From JADKAV01 sp037046735 (lineage in GTDB: Bacteria > Actinomycetota > Actinomycetes > S36-B12 > UBA10799): DNA of 64,000 nt. The stretch is from NCBI GenBank assembly GCA_037046735.1, contig JBAOHC010000004.1:1-64000 (forward strand), given 5' to 3'. The translations under genes were made by a program, and so were the position numbers. Positions 1 to 7,540 of this stretch are shown here, in pieces. How positions within the stretch are numbered: the stretch's first letter is position 1; each line of letters opens with the position of its first letter. The notes beneath the pieces are model-generated. The model did no database searches. It was not told the origin of the DNA and worked only from the letters and a program-made list of their open reading frames with translations.

Positions 1-2
1 TT

Positions 3-53
3 AGGGAAGCAATGGATGATGGCGTGCTGAGCGAAGCGCGGCTGGACGGGTGA
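3..53 (+). CDS. Possible 3' end of a gene cut by the window edge
   Basis: Frame 3 is open from the window edge and reads about 16 residues ending in ARLDG before a TGA at 51-53, with GC-rich third positions. In related actinobacteria the gene convergent with trpG is often the serine/threonine kinase pknB, so a convergent gene ending here would fit. The visible residues do not resemble a PASTA tail, so no identity is offered. Too short for confidence. Confidence 0.2.
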   Translation, partial: REAMDDGVLSEARLDG

Positions 54-120
54 GACGTGCGGATCGCAGATCGTGCGTCCAGCGTGCTGCAGCCGGGAAG
101 CAGATCGATCAGGTGCTTCC

Positions 121-735
121 TCAGCCGACGACGGGGGATAGTCCAACGGAACGACGCACGGCATCACTGTCACCGCATGCGACAAGCCAGTTGGCCAGCA
201 TGCGGTGGCCGCCTTCAGTAAGGACGGACTCGGGGTGGAACTGCACCCCTTCGACGGCCAGTTCCCGGTGCCGGATTCCCATGATGACGCCAGAGTCCGT
301 GCGCGCTGAGACCTCCAACACGTCCGGGACCGTCTGCGGTTCGACCGCCAGCGAGTGGTAGCGGGTCGCGGTCATCGGAGTTGGAAGGCCTTCGAACACA
401 CCACGGCCGTCGTGGGAGACCAGCGACGTCTTGCCGTGCAGCAACTCGGGTGCCCGGCTGACGGTGGCACCGTAGACCTCGGCGATCGCCTGGTGGCCCA
501 GGCACACCCCGAAGATCGGCACCTCCCCGGCGTATCGGCGGATCACGTCCATGCAGACCCCCGCTTGATCCGGGGTGCCCGGCCCCGGGGACAACAGCAC
601 ACCCTGGTATCCCCGAACGTCCTCCAGCGAGATCTCGTCGTTACGCACCACCACACACTCGACCCGCAATTCCCCGAGGTACTGCACGAGGTTGTAGACG
701 AAGCTGTCGTAGTTGTCGATGACCAGCACCGTCAT
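121..735 (-). CDS. trpG: Anthranilate/aminodeoxychorismate synthase glutamine amidotransferase (TrpG/PabA)
   Basis: Class I glutamine amidotransferase of 204 residues that would hydrolyse glutamine and pass ammonia to a chorismate-using partner (TrpE or PabB), for tryptophan or folate synthesis. The N-terminus VIDNYDSFVYN is typical. The nucleophile lies in GVCLGHQ (Cys78) and the His/Glu pair in QFHPES (His167, Glu169). An open frame extends upstream, but the ATG at 735 is chosen because the conserved fold starts there and it overlaps the upstream DUF881 stop by 4 bp (ATGA). The DUF881-trpG pairing next to crgA is a standard actinobacterial arrangement. Anthranilate versus aminodeoxychorismate cannot be decided without the synthase gene, which is not in the window. 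Confidence 0.95.
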   Translation of the reverse strand: MTVLVIDNYDSFVYNLVQYLGELRVECVVVRNDEISLEDVRGYQGVLLSPGPGTPDQAGVCMDVIRRYAGEVPIFGVCLGHQAIAEVYGATVSRAPELLHGKTSLVSHDGRGVFEGLPTPMTATRYHSLAVEPQTVPDVLEVSARTDSGVIMGIRHRELAVEGVQFHPESVLTEGGHRMLANWLVACGDSDAVRRSVGLSPVVG

Positions 736-1454
736 GAGCGATTCTCCTTGGTCAGCGGGGTGGCCTTGCTGATGTTGAGGGGACCATCGAAGGCGGGGAT
801 GGTCACGGCCGGCTCCCGAGTCTGTTCCCAACCCAGTCCGAAGAAGTCGACCGCCGCCTGATAGCCGCGCAGGTAGTCGTCGGTCTCCAGTTCCCGTTCG
901 ATGCTGGCTTGGTCCCCGATGCCGGTGATGACGAAGGGTGGCGAGTAGACCCGGCCCTGCAGGATCAGGGTGTTCCCCACGCAGCGCACGGCGCTGGTGT
1001 TGATCAGCCGCTGGTCCATCACCTGGATGCCTTGTGCGCCCCCCCGCCACATGGCGTTGATCACTGCCTGCAGGTCTTGCTGATGGACCACAAGATCGTC
1101 GGGATTGGCCTCCTCGTTGCCCTCCTTCGGGGCATCGGTGAGGCTGACCGTCACAGCCGGACCCGTCAGCGGCACCAGGCCGACCGGTTCGGACAGCCGG
1201 TCTACGGTGCCTTGGGTGCGGGCGGCATCAGTGCCCTCCTGCTCCCTGGTGAGCTCAGCGACCTGGCTCTGCAACTCCGCCACGCGGTTCTGACGTTGGT
1301 CCACGAGGGCCGCCCGCTCCGCCACGACGTCCTTGATCGCCTCGGTATCACTGCGCAGATCAGTGCCTGCCGCGGTGTTGGCGCTGGCGGCGAAGATGAA
1401 CCCGACCGCGCCGAACGCGATCGCCCCGAGAACCGACCACCAGCGCACAGTCAT
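732..1454 (-). CDS. DUF881 family membrane-anchored protein
   Basis: 240 residues. One N-terminal hydrophobic segment (about residues 7-27) is followed by a coiled-coil stretch (about 40-80, rich in E, Q, R and A) and a C-terminal DUF881 domain with the segment GGAQGIQVMDQRL. In actinobacteria this family sits next to crgA and trpG and is thought to be linked to cell division or the envelope, but its molecular function is unknown. ATG start at 1454. Only 33 bp separate it from the divergent crgA start, so the two must share a compact promoter region. It is translationally coupled to trpG by a 4-bp overlap. Confidence 0.9.
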   Translation of the reverse strand: MTVRWWSVLGAIAFGAVGFIFAASANTAAGTDLRSDTEAIKDVVAERAALVDQRQNRVAELQSQVAELTREQEGTDAARTQGTVDRLSEPVGLVPLTGPAVTVSLTDAPKEGNEEANPDDLVVHQQDLQAVINAMWRGGAQGIQVMDQRLINTSAVRCVGNTLILQGRVYSPPFVITGIGDQASIERELETDDYLRGYQAAVDFFGLGWEQTREPAVTIPAFDGPLNISKATPLTKENRS

Positions 1455-1487
1455 GTCTCCACAGTAAAGCCGGTTAGAATCAGCAAC

Positions 1488-1730
1488 GTGGCTGGATTCC
1501 GATCTCGCAAGCAGGACGACATCGTCGACAAGCGCAAGCCCGTACGGATCGGGAGTCCGGGATGGATCGCGCCCTTGATGGTGACGTTGTTCGTTCTCGG
1601 GCTGTTGTGGGTGTGCGCCTGGTACATCGCCCCCGACGCGCCTTTCCTGTCCACACTTGGCTTCTGGAATCTCGTCGGCGGCTTCACCCTTATCGCAGCC
1701 GGATTCGTCGTGTCCACCAAGTGGAAGTAA
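1488..1730 (+). CDS. crgA: Cell division protein CrgA
   Basis: 80-residue protein with two predicted transmembrane helices (IAPLMVTLFVLGLLWVCAWYI and LGFWNLVGGFTLIAAGFVV) after a short basic N-terminus, matching the size and topology of CrgA. In Mycobacterium and Streptomyces CrgA is a divisome membrane protein that interacts with FtsZ and septal PBPs. GTG start at 1488; no strong Shine-Dalgarno is visible, so a leaderless or nearly leaderless message is possible. Divergent from the DUF881-trpG pair, as in mycobacteria. A much longer open frame upstream is the shadow of DUF881 on the other strand. Confidence 0.93.
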   Translation: MAGFRSRKQDDIVDKRKPVRIGSPGWIAPLMVTLFVLGLLWVCAWYIAPDAPFLSTLGFWNLVGGFTLIAAGFVVSTKWK

Positions 1731-1767
1731 TCACACTGCTGTAGTTATCCTCAGGTGGGGATAAGCC

Positions 1768-1776
1768 TGTGGATAA
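1768..1776 (-). promoter_or_regulatory. Isolated perfect DnaA box downstream of crgA
   Basis: The plus strand reads TGTGGATAA, the exact reverse complement of the consensus TTATCCACA. It lies 38 bp after the crgA stop and 13.5 kb from oriC. A perfect 9-mer can occur by chance, so this is a candidate titration or regulatory site only. Confidence 0.4.
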
Positions 1777-1792
1777 GTCCCGAGTTTGCTGG

Positions 1793-2671
1793 CTAGTTTC
1801 GCCATCTCCGCTCCGGATCCTCGTAGAGGTCCTCCACCCATGACCGGAGGAAATCCAGACCGGTCAGGCGCAAGTCGTCTTCGCGCCTCTTCTCCTCGGT
1901 GAGCACACCGAGATCCAGGTACTTCGCCTTGCCGTCCACCTCTATCGCCAGGCCCGGCAGCATCAGGTCCAGGAAGTAGAGCTTCCCGACGCACCGCGCA
2001 TCGGAACTCCACACGCCGGGTCGTCATAGCCCTGCAGAATCATGTGGCCGCGATAGAACGACTCCGAAGGGGCTTCGGCGGCTGGGTTCGCCAGAGCCAA
2101 TGCCGGCAGGTCGCTGTACTTCGTGAGCCGGCGACGAATCTCGGTCTGCGCATGCTTCGCTGGCCACTTCGATGCGCTGGGCGTTCGTCATCTGCTGGCC
2201 CGGGGTCACCCCAGCCATGAGACGAGACGATTGCGTCGGTCACCATGAGTGCCTGCGGAAGTGGAAGCTCCGCAGCGATCGGTGTCGGCCGTATCGATCC
2301 CAGGTCCGTACACAGTCCCCACGCGGGGCACAACAGCCCAGTCCTGACGGACCGGCGAATGTTCGGCGCGCAAATCCGACTTGGGAGCGGCCATCGTCAC
2401 GGGCACCTGCGACCAACTTCTGAAGTAGGGGTTCGGGAGACCCAAGATGGCCAGAGCCGAGCCGGAGCAGGCCATGTAATTGCTGCGGGCCTTCATGGCA
2501 GCGGCAGCCACCTGGCAGTGCTTCCCGCGGCATCAGCGCGCGTTCACACAGGTACACCCCCGGCCTTACCTTGCACAGCCTGCCGCTCAGAGCGAGTTCC
2601 CACTGGTATCTGGACAGCCCTGCATCCATGGCTCCGCGACGAGTGAAAGGCAGCCTTCCAAAGTAGGTCAA
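1793..2671 (-). pseudogene. Decayed AbiEi-type antitoxin/DUF559 endonuclease-like gene
   Basis: Minus-strand pieces in different frames add up to a recognisable protein. From 2671 comes an AbiEi N-terminal winged-helix-like start (TRRGAMDAGLSRYQ and VRPGVYLCERAL). After frame changes there is a middle region with LPLPQALMVTDAIV, then NPAAEAPSESFYRGH, and finally a DUF559-like nuclease end in another frame (FLDLMLPGLAIEVDGKAKY, EEKRREDDLRLTG). At least four or five frame changes occur in under 900 bp, far more than the one seen in other interrupted genes here, so real decay is likely. The start codon would be TTG at 2671. In actinobacteria this family is a common, scattered accessory gene of unclear function. 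Confidence 0.75.
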
Positions 2672-2748
2672 GCAGATTCACAACCCCAGCCTGACCGGGA
2701 TCCGGCGGTGAGAGCGCGTCCGTCACAGATCTGTGGATAGCTTCCGGT

Positions 2749-2885
2749 TGGAAAACTCCGCACGAATCGAGGCCACACTCATCGATATGCGGCGAAGTCC
2801 TGATCAACTGCCCGGTTTGCCCCATTAGGGCGCCATATGATCTGGAAAACTCCGCACCGAACCGACCTTCGTGCGGAGTTTTCCA
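2749..2885. repeat. 137-bp element with 18-bp terminal inverted repeats and an internal third copy
   Basis: The motif TGGAAAACTCCGCACGAA occurs at 2749-2766 on the plus strand and exactly inverted at 2868-2885. A third near-identical plus-strand copy (2843-2857, with one extra C before GAA) forms a perfect 16-bp hairpin with the right copy (2842-2857 / 2871-2886, 13-nt loop). The hairpin lies 11 bp beyond the thiolase stop and could end that transcript, although no T-tract follows it on either strand. No target-site duplication is visible. It could also be a small non-autonomous repeat. Confidence 0.6.
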
Positions 2886-2896
2886 GGCGAGGCTCG

Positions 2897-4043
2897 CTAG
2901 ACCAGCTCAACGATGGTCGCGTTGGCCATGCCGCCGCCCTCACACATCGTCTGCAGGCCGTAGCGGATGCCATTGCGCTGCATCTGGTGAATCAGGGTGG
3001 TCATAAGCCGGGCCCCCGAGGCCCCCAGCGGGTGACCCAACGCGATGGCTCCCCCGTTGGGGTTGGTGATCTTGGGGTCGGCTCCGGTCTCGGCAGAACC
3101 ATGCCCCCACGACAGACGCGAACGCCTCATTGATCTCGACAGCCCCGATCTCATCGAGACCCAGCCCGGATCGCTGCAGGACCTTGGCAGTGGCCGGGAT
3201 CGGGCCCGTGAGCATGATGATCGGGTCGACGCCGGCCATCACACCGGTGTGGAAGCGCACGATCGGGGTCAGGCCCAGTTCCGCCGCCTTCTCGCTGGTG
3301 GTCACCAGGAGGGCCGCTGAGCCATCGGAGATCTGAGACGCGTTGCCAGCGGTCACGACGCCGTCCTCCACAAAGGGAGTCGGCAACTTCGCCAGTTTCT
3401 CCACGCTCGATCCCGGTCGAATCCCCTGGTCGGCGCTCACCCCGTCGACGGTCACGATCTCCTCTGCGAACAGTCCGTCGGCCGTGGCCCGGGCAGCGCG
3501 TTCATGCGACTCAACGGCCATCTCATCGAGGTACTGCCTGCTCAGCCCCCAGCGCTCGGCGATCATCTCCGCCGACACCCCCTGATTGACCAATTTGCCG
3601 TCGTAACGATTGACCATCATCGGCCCGAACGGCCCGTCGCCGCCCTTGCCATTGCTGAACATGGGGATGCGCGACATCGACTCCACCCCGCCGGCGACCA
3701 CCACGTCGTAGTGGCCCGCCATCACGCCGGCGGCTGCGAAGTGCAGGGCCTGCTGGCTGGAGCCACACTGCCGGTCGACGGTGGTGCCCGGGACGGTCTC
3801 GGGGAAGCCGGCCGCAAGAGCAGCGTTGCGGCCGATGTTGAAGCCCTGCTCCCCCACCTGCGACACACAACCCCAGATCACGTCATCGATCAGGGCAGGA
3901 TCGATCCCCGCCTTGTCAACGAGCCCTTGCAGGGCCAGCGCGGACAGATCCACGGCGTGGATCCCCGACAGGGCTCCCTTCTCGGGCTTGCCCACTCCAA
4001 CGGGGGTACGGACGGCGGCACAGATCACAGCATCACGAGTCAT
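2897..4043 (-). CDS. Acetyl-CoA C-acyltransferase (thiolase), interrupted by a one-base frameshift
   Basis: Thiolase for acyl-CoA chain cleavage or acetoacetyl-CoA formation. The acyl-accepting cysteine is in RQCGSSQQAL (Cys93). The C-terminal catalytic His lies in GGAIALGHPLGASGAR and the second Cys in CEGGGMANATI. The first part runs from ATG 4043 to EINEAFASVVGAW; the reading then continues in another frame as GADPKITNPNGG and ends at 2897. The indel lies at about 3093-3110, near a GGGGG run. Everything on both sides is well conserved, so either a sequencing error or a very recent mutation is likely. A GTG two codons upstream is an alternative start. There is no operon partner. Confidence 0.88.
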
Positions 4044-4086
4044 GGGCACATGTTACTGGCGGGTAACTTCTTTGCCTACCCCGCCC

Positions 4087-4932
4087 TCACCCGACCGGGA
4101 TCAGCGCCTGAATCTGCTGCGCCCGATAGAGCGCAAGCCCGGCCAGCACCAGCACGATCGCCGCACAGCCGGCGACCTGTACCAGCGCCTGGTTCTTACC
4201 CCGTGGTGCCTTCGAGAACACGAAGGCCACCGCCGCACCCACAACGAGCCCGCCGAAGTGCGCGCGCCAGTCGATGCCCGGCGCCACGAACCCGATCACC
4301 ACGTTGATCCCGATCAACACCAGGACCTGCGTGATGTCCGCCTTCATGTGCCGACCAGCGACGACCAGGGCGCCCATCAGCCCGAAGATCGCACCACTGG
4401 CACCCACCGAGACGGTGTTGATGCCCGAGAAACCGAAGGAGGCCACCGCCCCGCCCAGCCCGGCGATGAGGTAGAGCGCCAGAAACCGCACATGCCCCAG
4501 CAGACGCTCCAAGGGCGGACCGAGGACGAACAGCACGTACATGTTGAACAGCAGGTGCAACCAACTGCCATGCAGGAAGACACTGCTCAGCAGCCGGTAC
4601 CACTCGGAGTTCACTGCGACCGCGGCCGGCCACAAGCCCCAGGAGGAGGCCACCGTGTTCACGCCGATCAGGAACTGCAGGACGAAGACGGCCACGCTGA
4701 TCCCGATCAGGGTCATGGTGACCGTGTTCGAGGTGGTCAGCTTGCCACCGAACACCGTCTTGGCTTCCCGGGTCTGGGCCTGCCCCTGCGCCACACACTC
4801 GGGGCACTGAAAACCGACCGGCGCCGCGATCATGTCCTCTGGACAGATCGGCCGGTCACAGCGCGAGCAGCTGATCCAGGTGGGCCGGTCCGGGTGCCGG
4901 TAGCAGACCGGCGCCGGCTCGGGGGTGCTCAC
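4087..4932 (-). CDS. Rhomboid-family intramembrane serine protease with N-terminal zinc-binding motif
   Basis: 281 residues. Residues 1-50 contain paired Cys/His positions (C10, H13, C22, C25, C43, C46) like a B-box-type zinc finger, common in actinobacterial rhomboids. The membrane domain starts near residue 70 and has six to seven helices. It carries HLLFNMY (Asn130), the nucleophile in GASGAIFG (Ser179) and the partner His225 in AHFGG. Rhomboids cleave transmembrane substrates inside the membrane; the substrate here is unknown. GTG start at 4932 overlaps the cyclophilin stop by 4 bp, so the two are probably co-transcribed. Confidence 0.93.
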   Translation of the reverse strand: MSTPEPAPVCYRHPDRPTWISCSRCDRPICPEDMIAAPVGFQCPECVAQGQAQTREAKTVFGGKLTTSNTVTMTLIGISVAVFVLQFLIGVNTVASSWGLWPAAVAVNSEWYRLLSSVFLHGSWLHLLFNMYVLFVLGPPLERLLGHVRFLALYLIAGLGGAVASFGFSGINTVSVGASGAIFGLMGALVVAGRHMKADITQVLVLIGINVVIGFVAPGIDWRAHFGGLVVGAAVAFVFSKAPRGKNQALVQVAGCAAIVLVLAGLALYRAQQIQALIPVG

Positions 4933-5441
4933 GTGATGATGTCGACCGATTCGAGGATGACGGCGTCCACAGGCTTATCCATGCGACCAGTCGGCGTCGT
5001 CGCGATGGCGTCCACGACGTCGCGGCTGGCCTGGTCGGCCACTTCGCCGAAGATGGTGTGCTTGAAGTTCAAGTGCGGCGTCTTCGTGACCGTGATGAAG
5101 AATTGGGAGCCGTTCGTGTTGGGCCCGGCATTGGCCATCGCCAGCAGGTAGGGACGGTCGAACTGGAGTTCGGGATGGAACTCGTCGCCGAACCGGTAAC
5201 CCGGACCACCGGTTCCGTTTCCGATCGGGCACCCGGCCTGGATCATGAAGCCGCTGATGACCCGGTGAAAGGTGGTGCCGTCATAGAGCGGACCCTCACC
5301 CGGTTTGCCCGTCTTGGGATCGGTCCAGGCTTTGCTTCCGTCAGCGAGGCCTACGAAATTCGCGACGGTCTTGGGGGCCTGGTTGTCGAACAGGTTCAGA
5401 CGAATGTCACCACGGTTGGTGTGTAGAACGGCTTGAGTCAT
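4929..5441 (-). CDS. ppiA: Peptidyl-prolyl cis-trans isomerase, cyclophilin type
   Basis: 170-residue cyclophilin that isomerises peptidyl-proline bonds during protein folding. The catalytic Arg60 is in TFHRVISGFMIQAG, and GSQFFIT (about 111-117) and the later PHLNFKHTIFGEV segment are canonical. There is no signal peptide, so it is cytoplasmic. In actinobacteria a cyclophilin commonly lies between the origin genes and a rhomboid protease, as here. ATG start at 5441, with no other in-frame start nearby. Confidence 0.95.
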   Translation of the reverse strand: MTQAVLHTNRGDIRLNLFDNQAPKTVANFVGLADGSKAWTDPKTGKPGEGPLYDGTTFHRVISGFMIQAGCPIGNGTGGPGYRFGDEFHPELQFDRPYLLAMANAGPNTNGSQFFITVTKTPHLNFKHTIFGEVADQASRDVVDAIATTPTGRMDKPVDAVILESVDIIT

Positions 5442-5478
5442 GGCCCCATGTTTTCATCCCTGCCAGGTTCGCGCCGAC

Positions 5479-6096
5479 TCACCGTAGGTGTTTCATCGCC
5501 TCCCGCACAGACAGCGGGGCCAGGGCATGGGCGGACACGAACGACCGTACCCAGTCGGGATCTGTCCGGGCGTAGTCGCGCAGGGCCCAACCGATGGCCT
5601 TCGTGATCCAGAACCGGCGATCATCGGTGTTGGGCTCGATGACATCAGCCAGCAAGGCGGTGTCGGTACGACTGCGCCGCCCGACCTGGCTCAGGATCGC
5701 GGCCCGCCTGATCCACATGTCCTCATCCACCGCCCATGCCCGCACATCCACGTCCGCGGGCAGCAGTTTTGTGGCGACCTCATCCACGTAGTCCCACCAA
5801 GCGCCCGTAGTGATCAGGTGCCGCGCCAGATCACCACTGACCGGTCGCCCGCGCAGCAGCTCCAGGGCTGCGTACCGTTCCTCCCGGTAGGTCGCCTGGT
5901 CCCACAGAATCGACGCTGCCGCGACCGCCTCCCGGTCGTCCAGCGTCCGAGCGATGGGTCGCACGAGCCGGGTTCGGGGAGGCTTCTGCACACCCAGGAA
6001 AGGCATCGCCGATTTCATGTACGCCTGCATCGCAGGTGCCTTGGACGGGTCGGCAGCGTCCCGAAGTCCAGCGCGAATACGCTCGACCGGCTCCAC
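5479..6096 (-). CDS. DNA alkylation repair protein (AlkC/AlkD-type HEAT-like)
   Basis: 205 residues, almost all helical, matching the DNA_alkylation (AlkD-like) fold that excises alkylated purines by wrapping DNA with HEAT-like repeats. Typical segments are YMKSAMPFLGV near the N-terminus, ITTGAWWDYVDEVA in the middle and ITKAIGWALRDYARTDPDWV near the C-terminus. The last is the family's hallmark stretch with Trp and Asp. GTG start at 6096. It is divergent from the small lipoprotein gene, with 59 bp between them. Confidence 0.9.
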   Translation of the reverse strand: MEPVERIRAGLRDAADPSKAPAMQAYMKSAMPFLGVQKPPRTRLVRPIARTLDDREAVAAASILWDQATYREERYAALELLRGRPVSGDLARHLITTGAWWDYVDEVATKLLPADVDVRAWAVDEDMWIRRAAILSQVGRRSRTDTALLADVIEPNTDDRRFWITKAIGWALRDYARTDPDWVRSFVSAHALAPLSVREAMKHLR

Positions 6097-6155
6097 ACCG
6101 CGAGACTACGCCCCGAGAACCGCCCTCCTCGACCGATCATCGCTACGCTGCGCCC

Positions 6156-6443
6156 ATGCGCTCTCGAATCCTGATCATCGCCTGTACGGTCGCCGCTCTT
6201 TCCGCCTGCTCCTCCGGTGGCCTCGACATCGACAAGCTCGAGTCGACCCTCGCCACCGAACTGCAGACGCAGCTCGACCTGTCAGCGGCCCCGGCTGTGA
6301 CCTGCCCGGATGACGTGCCCATCGAGAAGGACAACGTCTTCAACTGCACCGCCACCCTGGACGGCGAATCCGCAGACATCCAGGTCACTCAGACCGATGA
6401 TCAGGGCAATGTCAGTTGGGAAGTTGTGCAGACCTCCTCGTGA
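6156..6443 (+). CDS. DUF4333 domain lipoprotein
   Basis: 95 residues. A lipoprotein signal peptide (MRSRILIIACTVAALSAC) ends in the lipobox LSAC, so the mature protein would be lipid-anchored outside the membrane. The remainder has two spaced cysteines (TCPDDV and FNCTATL) and the sheet-rich pattern of DUF4333, a small domain common in actinobacterial lipoproteins of unknown function. ATG chosen at 6156 because the signal peptide begins there. Its 3' end overlaps the convergent membrane-protein gene by about 30 bp. Confidence 0.75.
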   Translation: MRSRILIIACTVAALSACSSGGLDIDKLESTLATELQTQLDLSAAPAVTCPDDVPIEKDNVFNCTATLDGESADIQVTQTDDQGNVSWEVVQTSS

Positions 6444-6811
6444 CCTCCCGCGACCAGGCGATGAGCACCAGCGCCAGGCCCAGCACGAACACCAAGGGCT
6501 GCAGGAAGTTGAACGGCACGAAGAACACCTGAACGACGATCCAGGCCATCACGCCCAGCCCGAACGCGATGGTGAGTGCGGTCGGCGGCCGCATTGTCGG
6601 CGACATACATCCCCAGCAGAGCGAATGACGGCACGCCAATCAGCAGCATGAGCAGAAAGCCTGGGATGACCCAGGAATCGAACGGCAACGGGTCCAACCA
6701 GTCCACGGGAAAGTCGAAAGCGTCCCGAATGAGTTGGACGCCTCCGTAGAAGGCTTGAACGCCAAGAATCCCCAGAATGACTTCCAGCGCCCATCGCCGC
6801 TTGCGGCTCAC
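6412..6811 (-). pseudogene. Four-helix membrane protein, interrupted by a frameshift
   Basis: Two minus-strand frames join into one protein of about 132 residues. The first, from 6811, contains WALEVILGILGVQAFYGG and PGFLLMLLIGVPSFALLGM. The second contains ALTIAFGLGVMAWIVVQVFF and LQPLVFVLGLALVLIAWSR. Together they give four hydrophobic helices. The shift is near 6597-6610, next to a GC-rich run of CGGCCGCC. I do not recognise the family. A consensus error is as likely as decay, in which case this is an intact small integral membrane protein. Confidence 0.65.
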
Positions 6812-6812
6812 G

Positions 6813-6885
6813 TGGAGACGAGGGGACTTGAACCCCTAACCCCCGCCTTGCAAAGGCGGTGCTCTGCCAGTTGAGCTACGTCCCC
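6813..6885 (-). tRNA. tRNA-Ala(TGC)
   Basis: The minus strand folds as a 73-nt cloverleaf. The acceptor stem is GGGGACG/CGTCTCC with one G-T pair. The anticodon stem CCGCC/GGCGG carries loop TTTGCAA (anticodon TGC at 6850-6852), and the T-arm contains GGTTCAAGTCC. The CCA end is not encoded beyond the discriminator A. Ala and Ile tRNA genes next to gyrA are typical of actinobacteria. Confidence 0.97.
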
Positions 6886-6898
6886 TGGGGCGTGTTGG

Positions 6899-7024
6899 CT
6901 AGCGCAGATCGAGGTCGCGTGTGGCCTCGTTCCACAACTCCTGCTCCGCCTGGTTGGCTGAGTACTGCCGGTACACCGCATAGCCGACGGCCGCGAGGGC
7001 GCCGAGCAGAATTAGTTTCTTCAC
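6899..7024 (-). CDS. DLW-39 family small protein
   Basis: A 41-codon ORF lies between two tRNA genes, from GTG at 7024 to TAG at 6899. It encodes one hydrophobic segment (LILLGALAAVGYAVYRQY) followed by AEQELWNEATRDL. This matches the small DLW-39 family, named for a conserved Asp-Leu-Trp-like motif and a length near 39 and found in the gyrA/tRNA region of actinobacteria. Function unknown; a single-pass membrane micropeptide is predicted. The GTG ends one base before the tRNA-Ile discriminator position, so it may be translated from a processed tRNA-Ile read-through transcript. Confidence 0.8.
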   Translation of the reverse strand: MKKLILLGALAAVGYAVYRQYSANQAEQELWNEATRDLDLR

Positions 7025-7025
7025 G

Positions 7026-7100
7026 TGCGCCTACCTGGACTTGAACCAGGGACCTCTTCGTTATCAGCGAAGCGCTCTAACCGAGCTGAGCTATAGGCGC
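7026..7100 (-). tRNA. tRNA-Ile(GAT)
   Basis: The minus strand folds as a 75-nt cloverleaf. The acceptor stem is GCGCCTA/TAGGCGC. The anticodon stem CTTCG/CGAAG carries loop CTGATAA, anticodon GAT. The T-arm is CCTGG-TTCAAGT-CCAGG. It is upstream of the DLW-39 gene and tRNA-Ala on the same strand, likely one transcript. Confidence 0.97.
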
Positions 7101-7151
7101 GTGGTGCATCCCCAGGGTACCTGATGGCCCCCCCGGAGGACGCAGGCAACC

Positions 7152-7538
7152 TCAGTCCTCAGCCAACTTCACCTGCACACCGCCGGTGACCGACGCAGCT
7201 GCGTTGTACAGCATCGCCAGAACAGCGAACAGCAGACTCGTGACGACCACCTCGATCACGGCGAAGACCAGACTCACCGCGAGCACGGCCCCCAGGCTCA
7301 CGGTGAAGCCACTGTTACTGATGTCAGAAATGGTGGTGTTGATCGACTCGAAGACCCCGCTGAAGTCGGCGAAGAGGAAGATCAGGACCGTAGCGATCAC
7401 GTACGCGATCGCCAGACCGATGGCGAAAACGAAGCCGGTCTTCATCGCGCTCCACGGGTCGATGCGCCGCAGCCGCAGCGTCGCGACCCGAGTGCCCTGT
7501 GCTGCCGTGGCAGGGGCCGTGGCTGTGGATGATGTCAC
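7152..7538 (-). CDS. DUF3566 domain membrane protein
   Basis: 128 residues. The segment RLRRIDPWSAMKTGFVFAI marks the start of the DUF3566 domain, followed by two strong hydrophobic helices (about 40-60 and 85-112). The family is a conserved actinobacterial membrane protein nearly always encoded just downstream of gyrA; its function is unknown, though the location suggests a link to replication or division. GTG start at 7538, 2 bp after the gyrA stop, so it is certainly co-transcribed and probably translationally coupled. Confidence 0.92.
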   Translation of the reverse strand: MTSSTATAPATAAQGTRVATLRLRRIDPWSAMKTGFVFAIGLAIAYVIATVLIFLFADFSGVFESINTTISDISNSGFTVSLGAVLAVSLVFAVIEVVVTSLLFAVLAMLYNAAASVTGGVQVKLAED

Positions 7539-7540
7539 AC

